NCBI GenBank assembly: GCA_015661715.1
Contig: DQVN01000038.1
Coordinates: 1 to 28,402 of the forward strand
Length of the DNA stretch: 28,402 bases
Source of the DNA: Sulfurivirga caldicuralii
Lineage (GTDB): Bacteria > Pseudomonadota > Gammaproteobacteria > Thiomicrospirales > Thiomicrospiraceae
Direction of reading: 5' to 3'
Of this stretch, positions 1 through 11,606 are shown piece by piece. The first letter of the stretch is position 1, and the number at the start of each line of letters is the position of its first letter. The position numbers were made by a program, and so were the translations under genes. A model generated the notes under the pieces. It saw only the letters and a list, made by a program, of their open reading frames with translations, was not told the origin of the DNA and searched no databases.

Positions 1-1
1 C

Positions 2-124
2 GCCATGGCCGGTGAGATCTACCGCTATCTGCAATTTGATCAGATGCCGGAATATAAGGTGTGCAACCCCAAATCAATCGAAGAGATTCAAGTGGTGCCC
101 ACCTACAATCCGACCTGCACTTAA
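2..124 (+). CDS. C-terminal fragment of an unidentified protein
   Basis: An open frame runs from the window edge to a TAA at 122–124 and gives 40 residues plus stop. The peptide ends in EEIQVVPTYNPTCT and contains the segment GEIYRYLQFDQMPEYKVCN. Codon use looks ordinary and coding-like. A perfect 8-bp inverted repeat lies 23 bp after the stop, which fits the end of a transcription unit. I do not recognise the family from this tail, so no function is assigned. The alternative ATG frame at 12–248 is less convincing because it runs through the hairpin and into A+T-rich non-coding-looking sequence. Confidence 0.55.
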   Translation, partial: AMAGEIYRYLQFDQMPEYKVCNPKSIEEIQVVPTYNPTCT

Positions 125-466
125 ATGGTGCAATCTGCCTTGCCCACCACCGGTCATACCGGTGGCAGGCTATAAATATATATCGGCCATAATTAAATCT
201 TCTATTGGTACCGTCGGCATGGGCTGTCACGGCCCAATCCCATCCTAACCTGATCTATCTATCTTGTAAGCCTTAGGTATTGAATACATTTGCTTAGTGC
301 CGCTGACAAACAGATAGCATCCGCACATAGACAATCAACCCACCCATGACAAAGTAGCATGGTTTATGGCATGACTCTTGCTCACTTGCGTAAAGTTATA
401 ACACTCTTTTGCTACGATTCTAAATAGGACAACTTAAAATCAGAATGCATAGAAAGGAGACTCAAT
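125..466. other. Gene-free A+T-rich stretch upstream of the chemotaxis receptor
   Basis: This 342-bp stretch holds no convincing gene. It contains the hairpin at 147–165 and a weaker stem (TGGGC 220–224 with GCCCA 232–236). At its right end, an AAAGGAG ribosome-binding site precedes the ATG at 467. A TAAAGTTA string at 391–398 resembles the -35 half of a flagellar sigma-28 promoter, but no good -10 half lies at the expected spacing, so I do not call a promoter. I recognise no riboswitch. Confidence 0.5.
147..165 (+). terminator. Stem-loop downstream of the first gene, possible terminator
   Basis: CCACCGGT (147–154) and ACCGGTGG (158–165) form a perfect 8-bp inverted repeat with a 3-base loop. 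It lies just downstream of a stop codon. No clear T-run follows (the next bases are an A/T mix), so intrinsic termination is uncertain. Confidence 0.4.
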
Positions 467-2735
467 ATGAGTATCAAAACGAAGGTCACCATTATGGTGA
501 TGTCTATTCTGCTACTTAGCATAGGAATGATTACATTTATTTCTGTCAAGCAATCATATAATGCTTTACTGGAGAGTGATATTGATAAATTAAAAGGTCT
601 TGGGCAAGCAAAGTATAGTGAAATAGATGCATATTTTTCCTATTTAGATGGGCTGCTTGTGGCCACCGCCGCTCAGGTAGGCACTAAGATGGCCTTGAAG
701 CACTTTACCGAGGGGTTCTATGAATTAGCGAATGAGATTGATTTGCCAGTCAATACCATAATAGAGGAGATGAAAAAAAATTATACAACTGAATATTTAA
801 ACAAAGTAAATTATACTGCTGTAGGTACATCTGGACCCAGGCCGATTGATGAATATATACCTAAAGATATTAATGGAATCATTGCTCAGTATATTTTCAT
901 AGTAAATAATCCACATGAAATAGGGAAAAAGGATGAGCTGATCTACTACCCAAAATATGACAGCCTATATATGAGAGCTCATAAAACATATCACCCTGCC
1001 TTTGATAAGCTTTTAGAAAAATTTTCCCTTCCTTTATGATATATTTTTAGTTGATTTGCAAGGCAATGTTGTTTATACAACTTTTAAAGAAAAGGATTTT
1101 GCTACCAACTTAATGAATGGTCCTTATGCCGATAGTGGTTTGGCCAAGGTTTATCGCAAGGCGATCAATTTAAACAAAGAGGAAGTTGCTTTCGAAGACT
1201 TCTATCCTTATGAGCCCAGTTATAATCTGCCGGCATCTTTTATTGCAACACCCATTTATGTTGATGGGAAAAAGAAAGGTGTATTAGTATTTCAAATGCC
1301 GATAGAGGTAATTAATGAAATTATGCATTTTGGTGGAAAGTATCAAGAAGCTGGGCTCGGAAAGACAGGTGAGGCCTATCTGGTTGGTCCAGATTATACT
1401 ATGCGCAATAATGCTCGCTTTTACCAAGACGTAGATCACCCATTAGTCCAACAGCTTGGCACCACCATTGGTGTTTTGGAAGTCCACTCACCTTTAATTG
1501 ATAAGATTATAAAAGGAGCACAAACATCTGGAGTGGAGTTTTCCCAGAACTATCTGAAAAATGATGTTATCAGAGTGGCCCAAAAACTGGATGTGTTTGG
1601 TGTGCCCTGGGTTGTGGTGGCTGAAAAACAGGTGGATGAGGCAACAGAACCTGCTTATGATTTAGGTATGCAGATTGGCTTAATTGTTTTGGTACTGTTG
1701 GTCCTGATTGTGCCGACAATTTTGCTGCTGTTAAGGTTCGTTTTGTTTAAGACTATTGGGGAGTTGGAGAAGCATGTCCGGGATCTGGCCCATGGAGAAG
1801 GAGATTTAACCATTCGGCTGGATGCCTCACGCAAAGATGAGTTTGGTCGAGTAATGGGTTTTATAAACTCATTTATTGAGAAGGTTCAAGATACGGTTAA
1901 CCGGGTTAAGGATACCAGCCGAGAAAATACGCAAATTGCGGAAAAAGTGGATGGCGCCGCCCAGCATATTTTGCAAAAGGTGGAACAGGAAGCTAAAATT
2001 GTAGAAGAAGTTAGTCAGCAGGGCGCTAATATTCAATCCATATTTACCACTGAAATTAATAATGCTAAAAACACTGTATCAAACCTTAAGGACTCCGAAG
2101 AAAATCTAAAAAATGCCAGTGGATTATTAGTTTCTTTAAGCCAGGATATTGATACACGAGCAAAACTGGAAAATGAGTTGTCTAAGCGTCTGATTGCCCT
2201 CAAGGATGATGCACAACAGGTAAAAGGCGTCTTGGATGTCATTCATGATATAGCAGAACAAACCAACCTATTAGCGCTGAATGCAGCCATTGAGGCGGCA
2301 CGCGCTGGTGAACATGGTCGAGGCTTTGCGGTTGTGTCAGAAGAGGTGCGCCAGTTGGCGGAACGTACCCAGCGCTCCTTGGTCGAGATTGACCAGACCA
2401 TAGGTGCGATTGTTCAGTCGATCACAGATACTAGTGAGGCTGTCTCGGATAATGCATCTGCAATTAATAGTCTATCCAGTCAAGCAGCATCCGTGAAAAA
2501 GGAAATTTCTCACAGTGTAGATATGATGGAAGAGGCTATTGCCAAGGTCAGTGATATGGTAAAAAGTTATGAGCAAAGTGGTCAGCGTATTCAGGATATG
2601 TTGACCCAGATCAAAGAAATTAAATCCTTGTCTTCCTCCAACGCAGAGGAAGTTGAAAAGCTTTCTTCTCTGTCTGAGCGTTTAACAGCAATGATGGTAG
2701 AATTGGAAAAAGTTTTATCTGCTTATAAAAGCTAA
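467..2735 (+). pseudogene. Methyl-accepting chemotaxis protein, frame broken by an apparent 1-base insertion
   Basis: Membrane chemoreceptor that would sense a periplasmic ligand and signal to CheA/CheW. The first frame (467–1039) gives an N-terminal membrane segment and the start of a Cache-type sensor. It hits a TGA at 1037–1039 soon after AAAAATTTT (1017–1025). Removing one base there joins it, with no stop, to the second frame, giving [20 protein letters not shown]. The join is about 755 residues. The second part holds the rest of the sensor, a second membrane segment near [19 protein letters not shown], a HAMP region and a full signalling domain with the hairpin tip [22 protein letters not shown] good AAAGGAG site precedes the ATG. 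The gene is clearly more A+T-rich than its neighbours. The break is either a genuine frameshift or a homopolymer sequencing error; both halves are otherwise intact. Confidence 0.85.
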
Positions 2736-2753
2736 GCTGTCAATTAAGACATT

Positions 2754-2793
2754 ATTAAAAAGCACCAGCTCTGCAGAGCTGGTGCTTTTTAAT
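2754..2793. terminator. Bidirectional intrinsic terminator between receptor and infA
   Basis: A perfect 40-bp palindrome with half-site AGCACCAGCTCTG at 2761–2773. It is flanked by an A-run on the left and a T-run on the right, so each strand reads as a G+C-rich hairpin followed by U residues. It lies 19 bp after the receptor stop and 56 bp after the convergent infA stop, and can end both transcripts. Confidence 0.92.
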
Positions 2794-2848
2794 TAATAAT
2801 ATGTGGGTGAATTTTGAAAAAGTTAGTATTGTTAGGTGCAGGGATCAA

Positions 2849-3067
2849 TCACTTTTCGCGATAGACAATGCGCCCGCGGGTCAGGTCGTAGGGAGTCAGT
2901 TCCACCTTAACGCGGTCGCCTTCCAGAATACGGATATAGTGCTTACGCATGCGTCCGGAAATATGCGCCAGCACTTCATGGCCGTTGTCCAGCTCTACCC
3001 GGAACATGGTGTTGGGCAGCACATCTTTGACTACCCCTTCAAACTCAATGACGTCTTCTTTTGCCAT
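2849..3067 (-). CDS. infA: Translation initiation factor IF-1
   Basis: A 72-residue single OB-fold protein, the standard length for bacterial IF-1. It begins [20 protein letters not shown] and contains the family segments [19 protein letters not shown] and [18 protein letters not shown]. It binds the 30S A-site region and works with IF-2 and IF-3 during initiation. It lies downstream of aat on the same strand, the arrangement known from other gammaproteobacteria. A promoter-like element between the two genes suggests it can also be transcribed on its own. The bidirectional palindrome at 2754–2793 is its terminator. Confidence 0.98.
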   Translation of the reverse strand: MAKEDVIEFEGVVKDVLPNTMFRVELDNGHEVLAHISGRMRKHYIRILEGDRVKVELTPYDLTRGRIVYREK

Positions 3068-3109
3068 AACTGCTTAGATTCCTTGCATAGACTTATTTGA
3101 CTGGGGCGA

Positions 3110-3137
3110 ATTATACGCTGGATGTGGTTAAAAACAA
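3110..3137 (-). promoter_or_regulatory. Probable promoter of infA
   Basis: Read on the minus strand, a perfect TATAAT (3110–3115) lies 16 bases downstream of TTGTTT (3132–3137). The -35 is weak (3 of 6) and overlaps the last codons of aat. Placing a promoter here would let infA be expressed independently of aat. The call rests on the perfect -10 and the position. Confidence 0.6.
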
Positions 3138-3844
3138 GCATTTAGCGAGCTATTCTGGCCATCAGTCCATTTTTGTTGCGCAAAAGGAACGTGTAGCAGC
3201 CGTTGCAGGGCGTGCTCAAATTCATGACGGGAAAGCAGAACAGCGCCCATGCGCCGTAAATGGGCGGTTTCCACCTGACAGTCAATGAACTCAAACCCCC
3301 ACTGTTGCAACTGATGACACAAATGCACCAGGGCGATCTTGGAGGCATCCGGTCGCAGGCTGAACATGGACTCGCCAAAGAACATGCGCCCGATTTGCAC
3401 CCCATACAGCCCCCCAACCAGCTCATCATGCCAAAATACCTCAACGGAGTGGGCATAGCCCATCTGATGCAGGGCGCTGTAGGCCTCCACCATGGCCTGA
3501 TCGATCCAGGTGCCATCCTGGCCACGGCGGGGCGTTTGGGCACACAGGCGGATCACCTGGGCAAAAGCGGTATCGAAACGCACAGACCAGTGCGGTTTTT
3601 TCATGGTTTTGCGCAGGCTGCGGGAGATGTGCACCTGATCCACCGGCAGCACACAGCGCGGATCAGGACTCCACCATAGAATGGGTTCACCGGGTGAATA
3701 CCAGGGAAAAATGCCACGCCGATAGGCTGCCAGCAACCATTCGGACGTTAGAGCACCGCCGGCGGCCAAAAGGCCATTGGGTTCAGACAGGGCCTGATGG
3801 GTTGGCGGAAACCGTATGGGCTGTTCAGGAAGAAATGGCAGCAT
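3128..3844 (-). CDS. aat: Leucyl/phenylalanyl-tRNA–protein transferase
   Basis: A 238-residue cytosolic enzyme that transfers Leu or Phe from charged tRNA to proteins with N-terminal Arg or Lys, marking them for ClpS/ClpAP degradation (N-degron pathway). Family hallmarks are visible: GLLAAGGALTSEWLLAAYRRG and FPWYSP near the N-terminus, ILWWSPDPRCVL, then GGLYGVQIGRMFFGESMFS and the late segment FEFIDCQ. The length matches the family (about 230–240). It starts 59 bp from divergent dnaE and is followed after 60 bp by infA. The ATG start gives the expected N-terminus. Confidence 0.97.
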   Translation of the reverse strand: MLPFLPEQPIRFPPTHQALSEPNGLLAAGGALTSEWLLAAYRRGIFPWYSPGEPILWWSPDPRCVLPVDQVHISRSLRKTMKKPHWSVRFDTAFAQVIRLCAQTPRRGQDGTWIDQAMVEAYSALHQMGYAHSVEVFWHDELVGGLYGVQIGRMFFGESMFSLRPDASKIALVHLCHQLQQWGFEFIDCQVETAHLRRMGAVLLSRHEFEHALQRLLHVPFAQQKWTDGQNSSLNACF

Positions 3845-3862
3845 GTTCGTTCAAGCTGGAAT

Positions 3863-3885
3863 GATAGAATGCGCTTTATTCTATC
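3863..3885. promoter_or_regulatory. Inverted repeat in the aat–dnaE divergent promoter region
   Basis: GATAGAAT (3863–3870) and ATTCTATC (3878–3885) form a perfect 8-bp inverted repeat with a 7-base loop. It lies in the 59-bp gap between divergent aat and dnaE. Each arm contains TAGAAT, a 5-of-6 match to a -10 element, one on each strand. It could be paired -10 elements or an operator. No convincing -35 was found for either direction. Confidence 0.4.
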
Positions 3886-3903
3886 CGGTTCGGCTTTATC
3901 ACC

Positions 3904-7383
<3,480 letters not shown>

Positions 7384-7422
7384 AGTGCCATTTGCAAGGT
7401 AAATTCATCAGGAGATTGTGCC

Positions 7423-9378
7423 ATGTCTGATCAGATCGAATCCATCCTACACGAAGCGCGGGTCTTTCCTCCTCCAGCCGAGTTCAGTGCTCAGGCCAAT
7501 GTCAAAGCGGAAGACTACCAGCGCATGATGGAAAAAGCCGCATCCGACCATGTGGGATTTTGGGCCGATTTGGCGCGGGAAAAGATCAGCTGGCACACCC
7601 CCTTCACCGTCACGCTGGACGACAGTAACGCGCCCCATTATCGCTGGTTTAGTGATGGCCAATTGAATGTGTCCTACAACTGCCTGGATCGGCATCTGGC
7701 GGAGCGGGAAGAGAAAACCGCCATTATTTTCGAGAGTGATGCGGGGGATGTTACCACCTATACCTATAAAGAACTGTTCGATGAGGTCGGGCGTTTTGCC
7801 AATGCCCTGAAAAACCTGGGTGTGCAAACGGGCGATCGGGTGATCATCTATATGCCCATGATTCCTCAAGCGGTGATTGCCATGCAGGCCTGCGCCCGAA
7901 TCGGCGCCATCCATTCGGTGGTTTTTGGCGGCTTTTCCGCCGAGGCACTCAAAGATCGTATTCATGATGCCGGCGCCAAGGTGGTGATCACGGCCGATGG
8001 CGGTCGCCGCGGTGGCAAAGTGGTGCCGTTGAAAGCGGCGGTGGATCAGGCGCTGGAATCAGGCGGTCACTGTGTGGAAAAGGTGGTGGTCTATCAGCAC
8101 ACCGGCGAAGCCGTGGAAATGAAAGCGACGCGGGATCTGTGGTGGCATGAGGCGGAGCGGGGCATGCCCGACTACTGCGATCCCGTCATGGTCGATAGTG
8201 AGCACCCGCTCTTTTTGCTCTACACCTCCGGCTCCACAGGCAAGCCTAAAGGTATCCAGCACAGCAGTGGTGGCTATCTGCTCAACGCCATCATCACCAA
8301 TGAATGGGTGTTCGACCTGAAGGATGAAGATATTTTCTGGTGTACCGCCGATGTGGGATGGATTACCGGTCATACCTATGTGGCCTATGGGCCGCTGGCG
8401 CTGGGCAAGACCATCGTCATGTTCGAGGGCGTGCCCACCTATCCTGATGCGGGTCGTTTCTGGCAGATGTGTGAACGCCATGGGGTGACGGTGTTTTATA
8501 CCGCCCCTACGGCGATTCGCGCCTTGATGAAATTCGGTGATGAGATACCTAACCAGTACGATTTGAGCAAGCTGCGTCTGTTGGGCACCGTAGGGGAGCC
8601 CATCAACCCGGAAGCCTGGATGTGGTATTACCGGGTAATTGGCAAGGAGCGTTGCCCCATTGTGGACACCTGGTGGCAGACAGAAACCGGCGCCCACATG
8701 ATCGCCCCACTGCCTGGCATCACCCCTTTGAAACCGGGCTCCTGCACGCTGCCGCTGCCCGGCATTGATGCGGCGGTGGTGGATGAAGCCGGCAATGAGA
8801 TTCCCCATGGCAACGGGGGCTATCTGGTGATCCGCAAACCATGGCCCTCCATGCTACGCACCGTCTGGGGAGATGATCAGCGTTATGTGGACACCTATTG
8901 GGCCAAATTCAACAACCGCTACTATGTGGCGGGAGACTCCGCGCGGCGGGATGAGGACGGCTATTTCTGGATCATGGGGCGTATCGATGATGTGCTCAAT
9001 GTCTCCGGCCATCGCTTAGGTACCATGGAAATTGAATCTGCCCTGGTGGCCCATGAACAGGTGGCTGAGGCCGCAGTGGTTGGTCGGCCCCACGAGGTGA
9101 AGGGCGAAGCCATTGTGGCCTTCGTCGTGCTCAAAGGGGAAATACCCACAGGTTCGCAACGGGATGCGCTGGTGCAAACATTGCGCAATTGGGTGGCCAA
9201 GGAAATCGGCCCCATCGCCAAGCCGGATGATATTCGCTTTGGCAGTAATCTGCCCAAGACCCGTTCCGGTAAGATCATGCGCCGCCTGTTGCGTGCCATT
9301 GCCAGGGGCGAGAGGATTACACAGGATACCTCCACCCTGGAAAATCCACAAATTCTTGAGCAGTTTATGCAAAAGTAG
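7423..9378 (+). CDS. acs: Acetyl-CoA synthetase (AMP-forming)
   Basis: Converts acetate, ATP and CoA to acetyl-CoA via acetyl-AMP in the cytoplasm. At 651 residues it has standard Acs length. The N-terminal ACAS segment is followed by the ATP-binding signature [20 protein letters not shown] starting at residue 267. The acetyl-adenylate pocket segment [18 protein letters not shown] is present. A C-terminal domain follows with [20 protein letters not shown] and [15 protein letters not shown], where Lys617 is the lysine that Pat/Sir2-type systems acetylate in this family. A CAGGAGA ribosome-binding site precedes the ATG. The 39-bp gap after dnaE suggests possible readthrough, but no promoter was identified. 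Confidence 0.98.
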   Translation: MSDQIESILHEARVFPPPAEFSAQANVKAEDYQRMMEKAASDHVGFWADLAREKISWHTPFTVTLDDSNAPHYRWFSDGQLNVSYNCLDRHLAEREEKTAIIFESDAGDVTTYTYKELFDEVGRFANALKNLGVQTGDRVIIYMPMIPQAVIAMQACARIGAIHSVVFGGFSAEALKDRIHDAGAKVVITADGGRRGGKVVPLKAAVDQALESGGHCVEKVVVYQHTGEAVEMKATRDLWWHEAERGMPDYCDPVMVDSEHPLFLLYTSGSTGKPKGIQHSSGGYLLNAIITNEWVFDLKDEDIFWCTADVGWITGHTYVAYGPLALGKTIVMFEGVPTYPDAGRFWQMCERHGVTVFYTAPTAIRALMKFGDEIPNQYDLSKLRLLGTVGEPINPEAWMWYYRVIGKERCPIVDTWWQTETGAHMIAPLPGITPLKPGSCTLPLPGIDAAVVDEAGNEIPHGNGGYLVIRKPWPSMLRTVWGDDQRYVDTYWAKFNNRYYVAGDSARRDEDGYFWIMGRIDDVLNVSGHRLGTMEIESALVAHEQVAEAAVVGRPHEVKGEAIVAFVVLKGEIPTGSQRDALVQTLRNWVAKEIGPIAKPDDIRFGSNLPKTRSGKIMRRLLRAIARGERITQDTSTLENPQILEQFMQK

Positions 9379-9401
9379 TTTTGATTTCTGTCATGGCAGC
9401 A

Positions 9402-9441
9402 ACAGTGGCAAAGTGGGCAGCAAAGCGCCCTTTACCACTGT
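9402..9441 (+). terminator. Imperfect stem-loop downstream of acs
   Basis: ACAGTGG (9402–9408) pairs with CCACTGT (9435–9441), extended inward by AAAG with CTTT across one mismatch. It lies 23 bp after the acs stop and just before the rimP promoter. There is no T-run, so it may be a 3′-stabilising structure or a Rho-dependent end rather than an intrinsic terminator. Confidence 0.4.
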
Positions 9442-9461
9442 GAGAGCCGGTTAGTTTTACC

Positions 9462-9490
9462 TTGACAATAGTCGCTGATCTTTGTAAAGT
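9462..9490 (+). promoter_or_regulatory. Sigma-70 promoter of the rimP–nusA–infB operon
   Basis: TTGACA (9462–9467, perfect -35) and TAAAGT (9485–9490, 4 of 6 for -10) are separated by exactly 17 bases. The pair lies about 130 bp upstream of the rimP start and downstream of the acs hairpin, where the operon promoter is expected. Confidence 0.72.
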
Positions 9491-9496
9491 TAGCAA

Positions 9497-9618
9497 ATTG
9501 ATTTTAAGCGCTTTCCCTGTCGTTGGGGGCGCCCCTGTTGTGGATAGGCGTTCATAACAGGGCGGAGTGATAAACCCCGTTTTTACGGGGTTTTTTGTTA
9601 AAGGGAAACTGGATAACC
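9497..9618 (+). ncRNA. rimP operon leader with attenuator-like structure
   Basis: The predicted transcript between the promoter and the rimP ATG is about 120 nt and carries no open frame of note. It contains a stem near GCCCCTGTT (about 9531–9539) pairing with AACAGGGC (about 9556–9563), then a strong terminator hairpin just before the ribosome-binding region. Leaders with premature terminators upstream of rimP have been described in gammaproteobacteria (the rimP-leader family). Whether this one belongs to that family needs a covariance-model search. The 5′ end is inferred from the promoter. Confidence 0.55.
9572..9596 (+). terminator. Intrinsic terminator/attenuator immediately before rimP
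   Basis: AAACCCCGT (9572–9580) and ACGGGGTTT (9585–9593) form a perfect 9-bp stem with a TTTT loop. It runs straight into six T residues (9591–9596). It lies downstream of the operon promoter and 23 bp before the rimP ATG, so it would end transcripts early unless antiterminated. Confidence 0.85.
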
Positions 9619-10077
9619 ATGGCTGAAAAGCTGGAAAAGAAAATTGAACAGATGGTCAGGCCCATCATAGAAGATATGGGCTGCGAGTTCTGGGGCTGCG
9701 AATACCTGCCGGTCAGCGGTCATGCCACCTTGCGTATCTATATCGACAAACCCCAAGGGATCACCGTGGATGACTGTGCGGAAGTCAGCCATGAGGTCAG
9801 CGGCATTCTGGATGTGGAGGACCCTATTAGCGGGGCTTACAACCTGGAGATCTCCTCTCCCGGGCTGGATCGCCCGCTGATGAACCCGGCGCACTTTGAA
9901 CGCTACAAAGGTGAAATGATTGCCGTGCGCACTCTGGATCCCATTATGGGGCGGCGTAAATTCAAAGGCCCGCTGATCAATATCACCGCCGATGGCATCG
10001 AAATGGAAGTGGATGGGGAAGTGTATGCCATCCCCTTTGAGGAAATCGACAAAGCCAATCTGGTTCCACAGTTTTGA
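9619..10077 (+). CDS. rimP: Ribosome maturation factor RimP
   Basis: A 152-residue cytosolic factor needed for maturation of the 30S subunit. Recognisable segments are MVRPIIEDMGCEFWGCEYLP, TLRIYIDKPQGITVDDCAEVSHEVSGILD and the family motif YNLEISSPGLDRPL. I chose the ATG at 9619 because MAEKLEKKIEQ matches the usual RimP beginning. An in-frame TTG 24 bp upstream falls inside the terminator T-run and is not plausible. It is the first gene of the rimP–nusA–infB–rbfA–truB operon and lies 15 bp before nusA. A leader terminator just upstream implies regulated entry into the operon. Confidence 0.96.
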   Translation: MAEKLEKKIEQMVRPIIEDMGCEFWGCEYLPVSGHATLRIYIDKPQGITVDDCAEVSHEVSGILDVEDPISGAYNLEISSPGLDRPLMNPAHFERYKGEMIAVRTLDPIMGRRKFKGPLINITADGIEMEVDGEVYAIPFEEIDKANLVPQF

Positions 10078-10092
10078 GACAAGAGGTTTGCC

Positions 10093-11586
10093 ATGAGCAA
10101 GAATAAGGAAATCCTGCAGATTGTTGAGATCATGTCCAATGAAAAGGGCGTAGACCGCGAAGTCATTTTCGATGCCATTGAAGCAGCGCTGGCGACCGCG
10201 ACACGGAAAAAACATCATGACCAGATCAACGCGCGCGTCAAGATCAACCGCGACACGGGTGAATATGAAACCTTCCGTATCTGGGAAGTGATCGATGACG
10301 ATGCGGAAGTGGAAGACCATGAAGGCTGGTACATGCGCTTGAGCGAGGCCCAGCAGCGCGACCCCCATATTCAGGTGGGCGATATTATTGAAGAGCCTAT
10401 CGAGTCCGTTGCGTTTGGGCGCATCGGCGCTCAGACCGCAAAGCAAGTGATTATTCAGAAGGTACGCGAAGCGGAGCGCAAAAAGATTGTCGAGGACTAC
10501 CAGCAACGGGTGGGTGAAATCGTCTCCGGCCTGGTTAAACGGGTGGATCGGGGCGACATTATTCTGGATTTGGGCGACAATGTGGAAGCCATCATCCCTC
10601 GCAGCCAGGTCATTCCCCGGGAGCATTTCCGCATAGGGGAGCGGGCGCGGGCCTATCTGCAAAATGTGGAATATCGTCCCCGCGGCCCGCTGTTGCAGTG
10701 CTCGCGTACATGTAATGAGTTTTTGATCGAGTTGTTCAAGATTGAAGTGCCGGAAATCAACGAAGGCCTGATCGACATTATGGGCGCAGCCCGTGACCCG
10801 GGCATCCGGGCCAAAATTGCCGTGCGCTCCAATGATCCCCGTCTGGATCCCGTCGGCGCCTGTATCGGTATGCGTGGTGGCCGCGTTAATGCGGTGAGCA
10901 ACGAGCTCAATGGCGAGCGTATCGATGTCATTCAGTGGGATGAAAACGACGCACAGTATGTGATCAACGCCATGGCGCCTGCTGAAATCGTCTCCATCGT
11001 GGTAGATGAAGACAAACACAGCATGGATCTGGCTGTAGAAGATGAACAATTGTCCCAGGCCATCGGCAAAAATGGGCAGAATGTGCGTCTGGCCTCAGAG
11101 CTGACCGGCTGGGAGCTGAATGTCATGTCTGCCTCAGAAATGCAGGCCAAACATGAAAACGAAGCCCGAAAGCTGATCGACCTCTTTAGCGAAAGCCTGG
11201 GGGTGGATGAAGACCTGGCCCAGGTCTTGGTGGAAGAGGGCTTCTCCTCATTGGAGGAGGTGGCCTATGTGCCCGCAGCGGAAATGTTGGAGATTGAAGG
11301 CTTTGATGAAGCATTGATCAGCGAACTGAAGCAGCGGGCCAAAGACGCCCTGCTGACCAAGGCCATTGCGGAAGAGGAAATGCGTGAAACAGCGCAGCCG
11401 GCGCAAGATCTGCTCAACCTGGAAGGGATGCCGGAAGAGCTGGCTTATCAGTTGGCCGCCCAGGGCGTTATCACCCAGGAAGACCTGGCGGAGATGAGTA
11501 GCGACGAGTTGGTAGAGATGACCGGCCTGGATGAGCAGAAAGCTGCGGAGCTGATCATGAAAGCCCGTGCGCCGTGGTTTGAATAA
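10093..11586 (+). CDS. nusA: Transcription elongation/termination factor NusA
   Basis: Binds RNA polymerase, affects pausing, termination and antitermination, and often autoregulates this operon. Its 497 residues show the N-terminal polymerase-binding domain (1–125), an S1 domain (about 135–200), two KH domains with GMRG (259–262) and GKNG (325–328), and two C-terminal acidic repeats ([20 protein letters not shown] and [19 protein letters not shown]). The second repeat set is typical of proteobacterial NusA. Between S1 and KH1 the sequence [10 protein letters not shown] carries Cys203 and Cys207, where E. coli NusA has a similar strand without cysteines. A good AAGAGG ribosome-binding site precedes the ATG. 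Confidence 0.98.
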   Translation: MSKNKEILQIVEIMSNEKGVDREVIFDAIEAALATATRKKHHDQINARVKINRDTGEYETFRIWEVIDDDAEVEDHEGWYMRLSEAQQRDPHIQVGDIIEEPIESVAFGRIGAQTAKQVIIQKVREAERKKIVEDYQQRVGEIVSGLVKRVDRGDIILDLGDNVEAIIPRSQVIPREHFRIGERARAYLQNVEYRPRGPLLQCSRTCNEFLIELFKIEVPEINEGLIDIMGAARDPGIRAKIAVRSNDPRLDPVGACIGMRGGRVNAVSNELNGERIDVIQWDENDAQYVINAMAPAEIVSIVVDEDKHSMDLAVEDEQLSQAIGKNGQNVRLASELTGWELNVMSASEMQAKHENEARKLIDLFSESLGVDEDLAQVLVEEGFSSLEEVAYVPAAEMLEIEGFDEALISELKQRAKDALLTKAIAEEEMRETAQPAQDLLNLEGMPEELAYQLAAQGVITQEDLAEMSSDELVEMTGLDEQKAAELIMKARAPWFE

Positions 11587-11606
11587 ACAGAAAGGAGGGG
11601 CCAGAT

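Noticed and set aside
12..248. 78-codon frame overlapping the left-edge gene
   Set aside because: It runs through a hairpin and A+T-rich non-coding sequence and has an odd composition. The frame ending at 124 looks more like protein.
391..420. Sigma-28 (flagellar) promoter upstream of the receptor
   Set aside because: Only the TAAAGTTA half matches. No adequate GCCGATAA-like half lies at the expected spacing.
125..466. c-di-GMP or other riboswitch before the receptor
   Set aside because: I could not find the conserved core motifs of known classes; only two short isolated stems are present.
1017..1060. Programmed frameshifting in the chemotaxis receptor
   Set aside because: The required shift is +1. 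No known +1 signal is seen, and this receptor family does not use frameshifting. A homopolymer indel explains it more simply.
9598..11049. 483-codon open frame on the minus strand opposite rimP and nusA
   Set aside because: No domain or ribosome-binding site was seen, and it lies antisense to two certain genes, so it is a codon-usage shadow.
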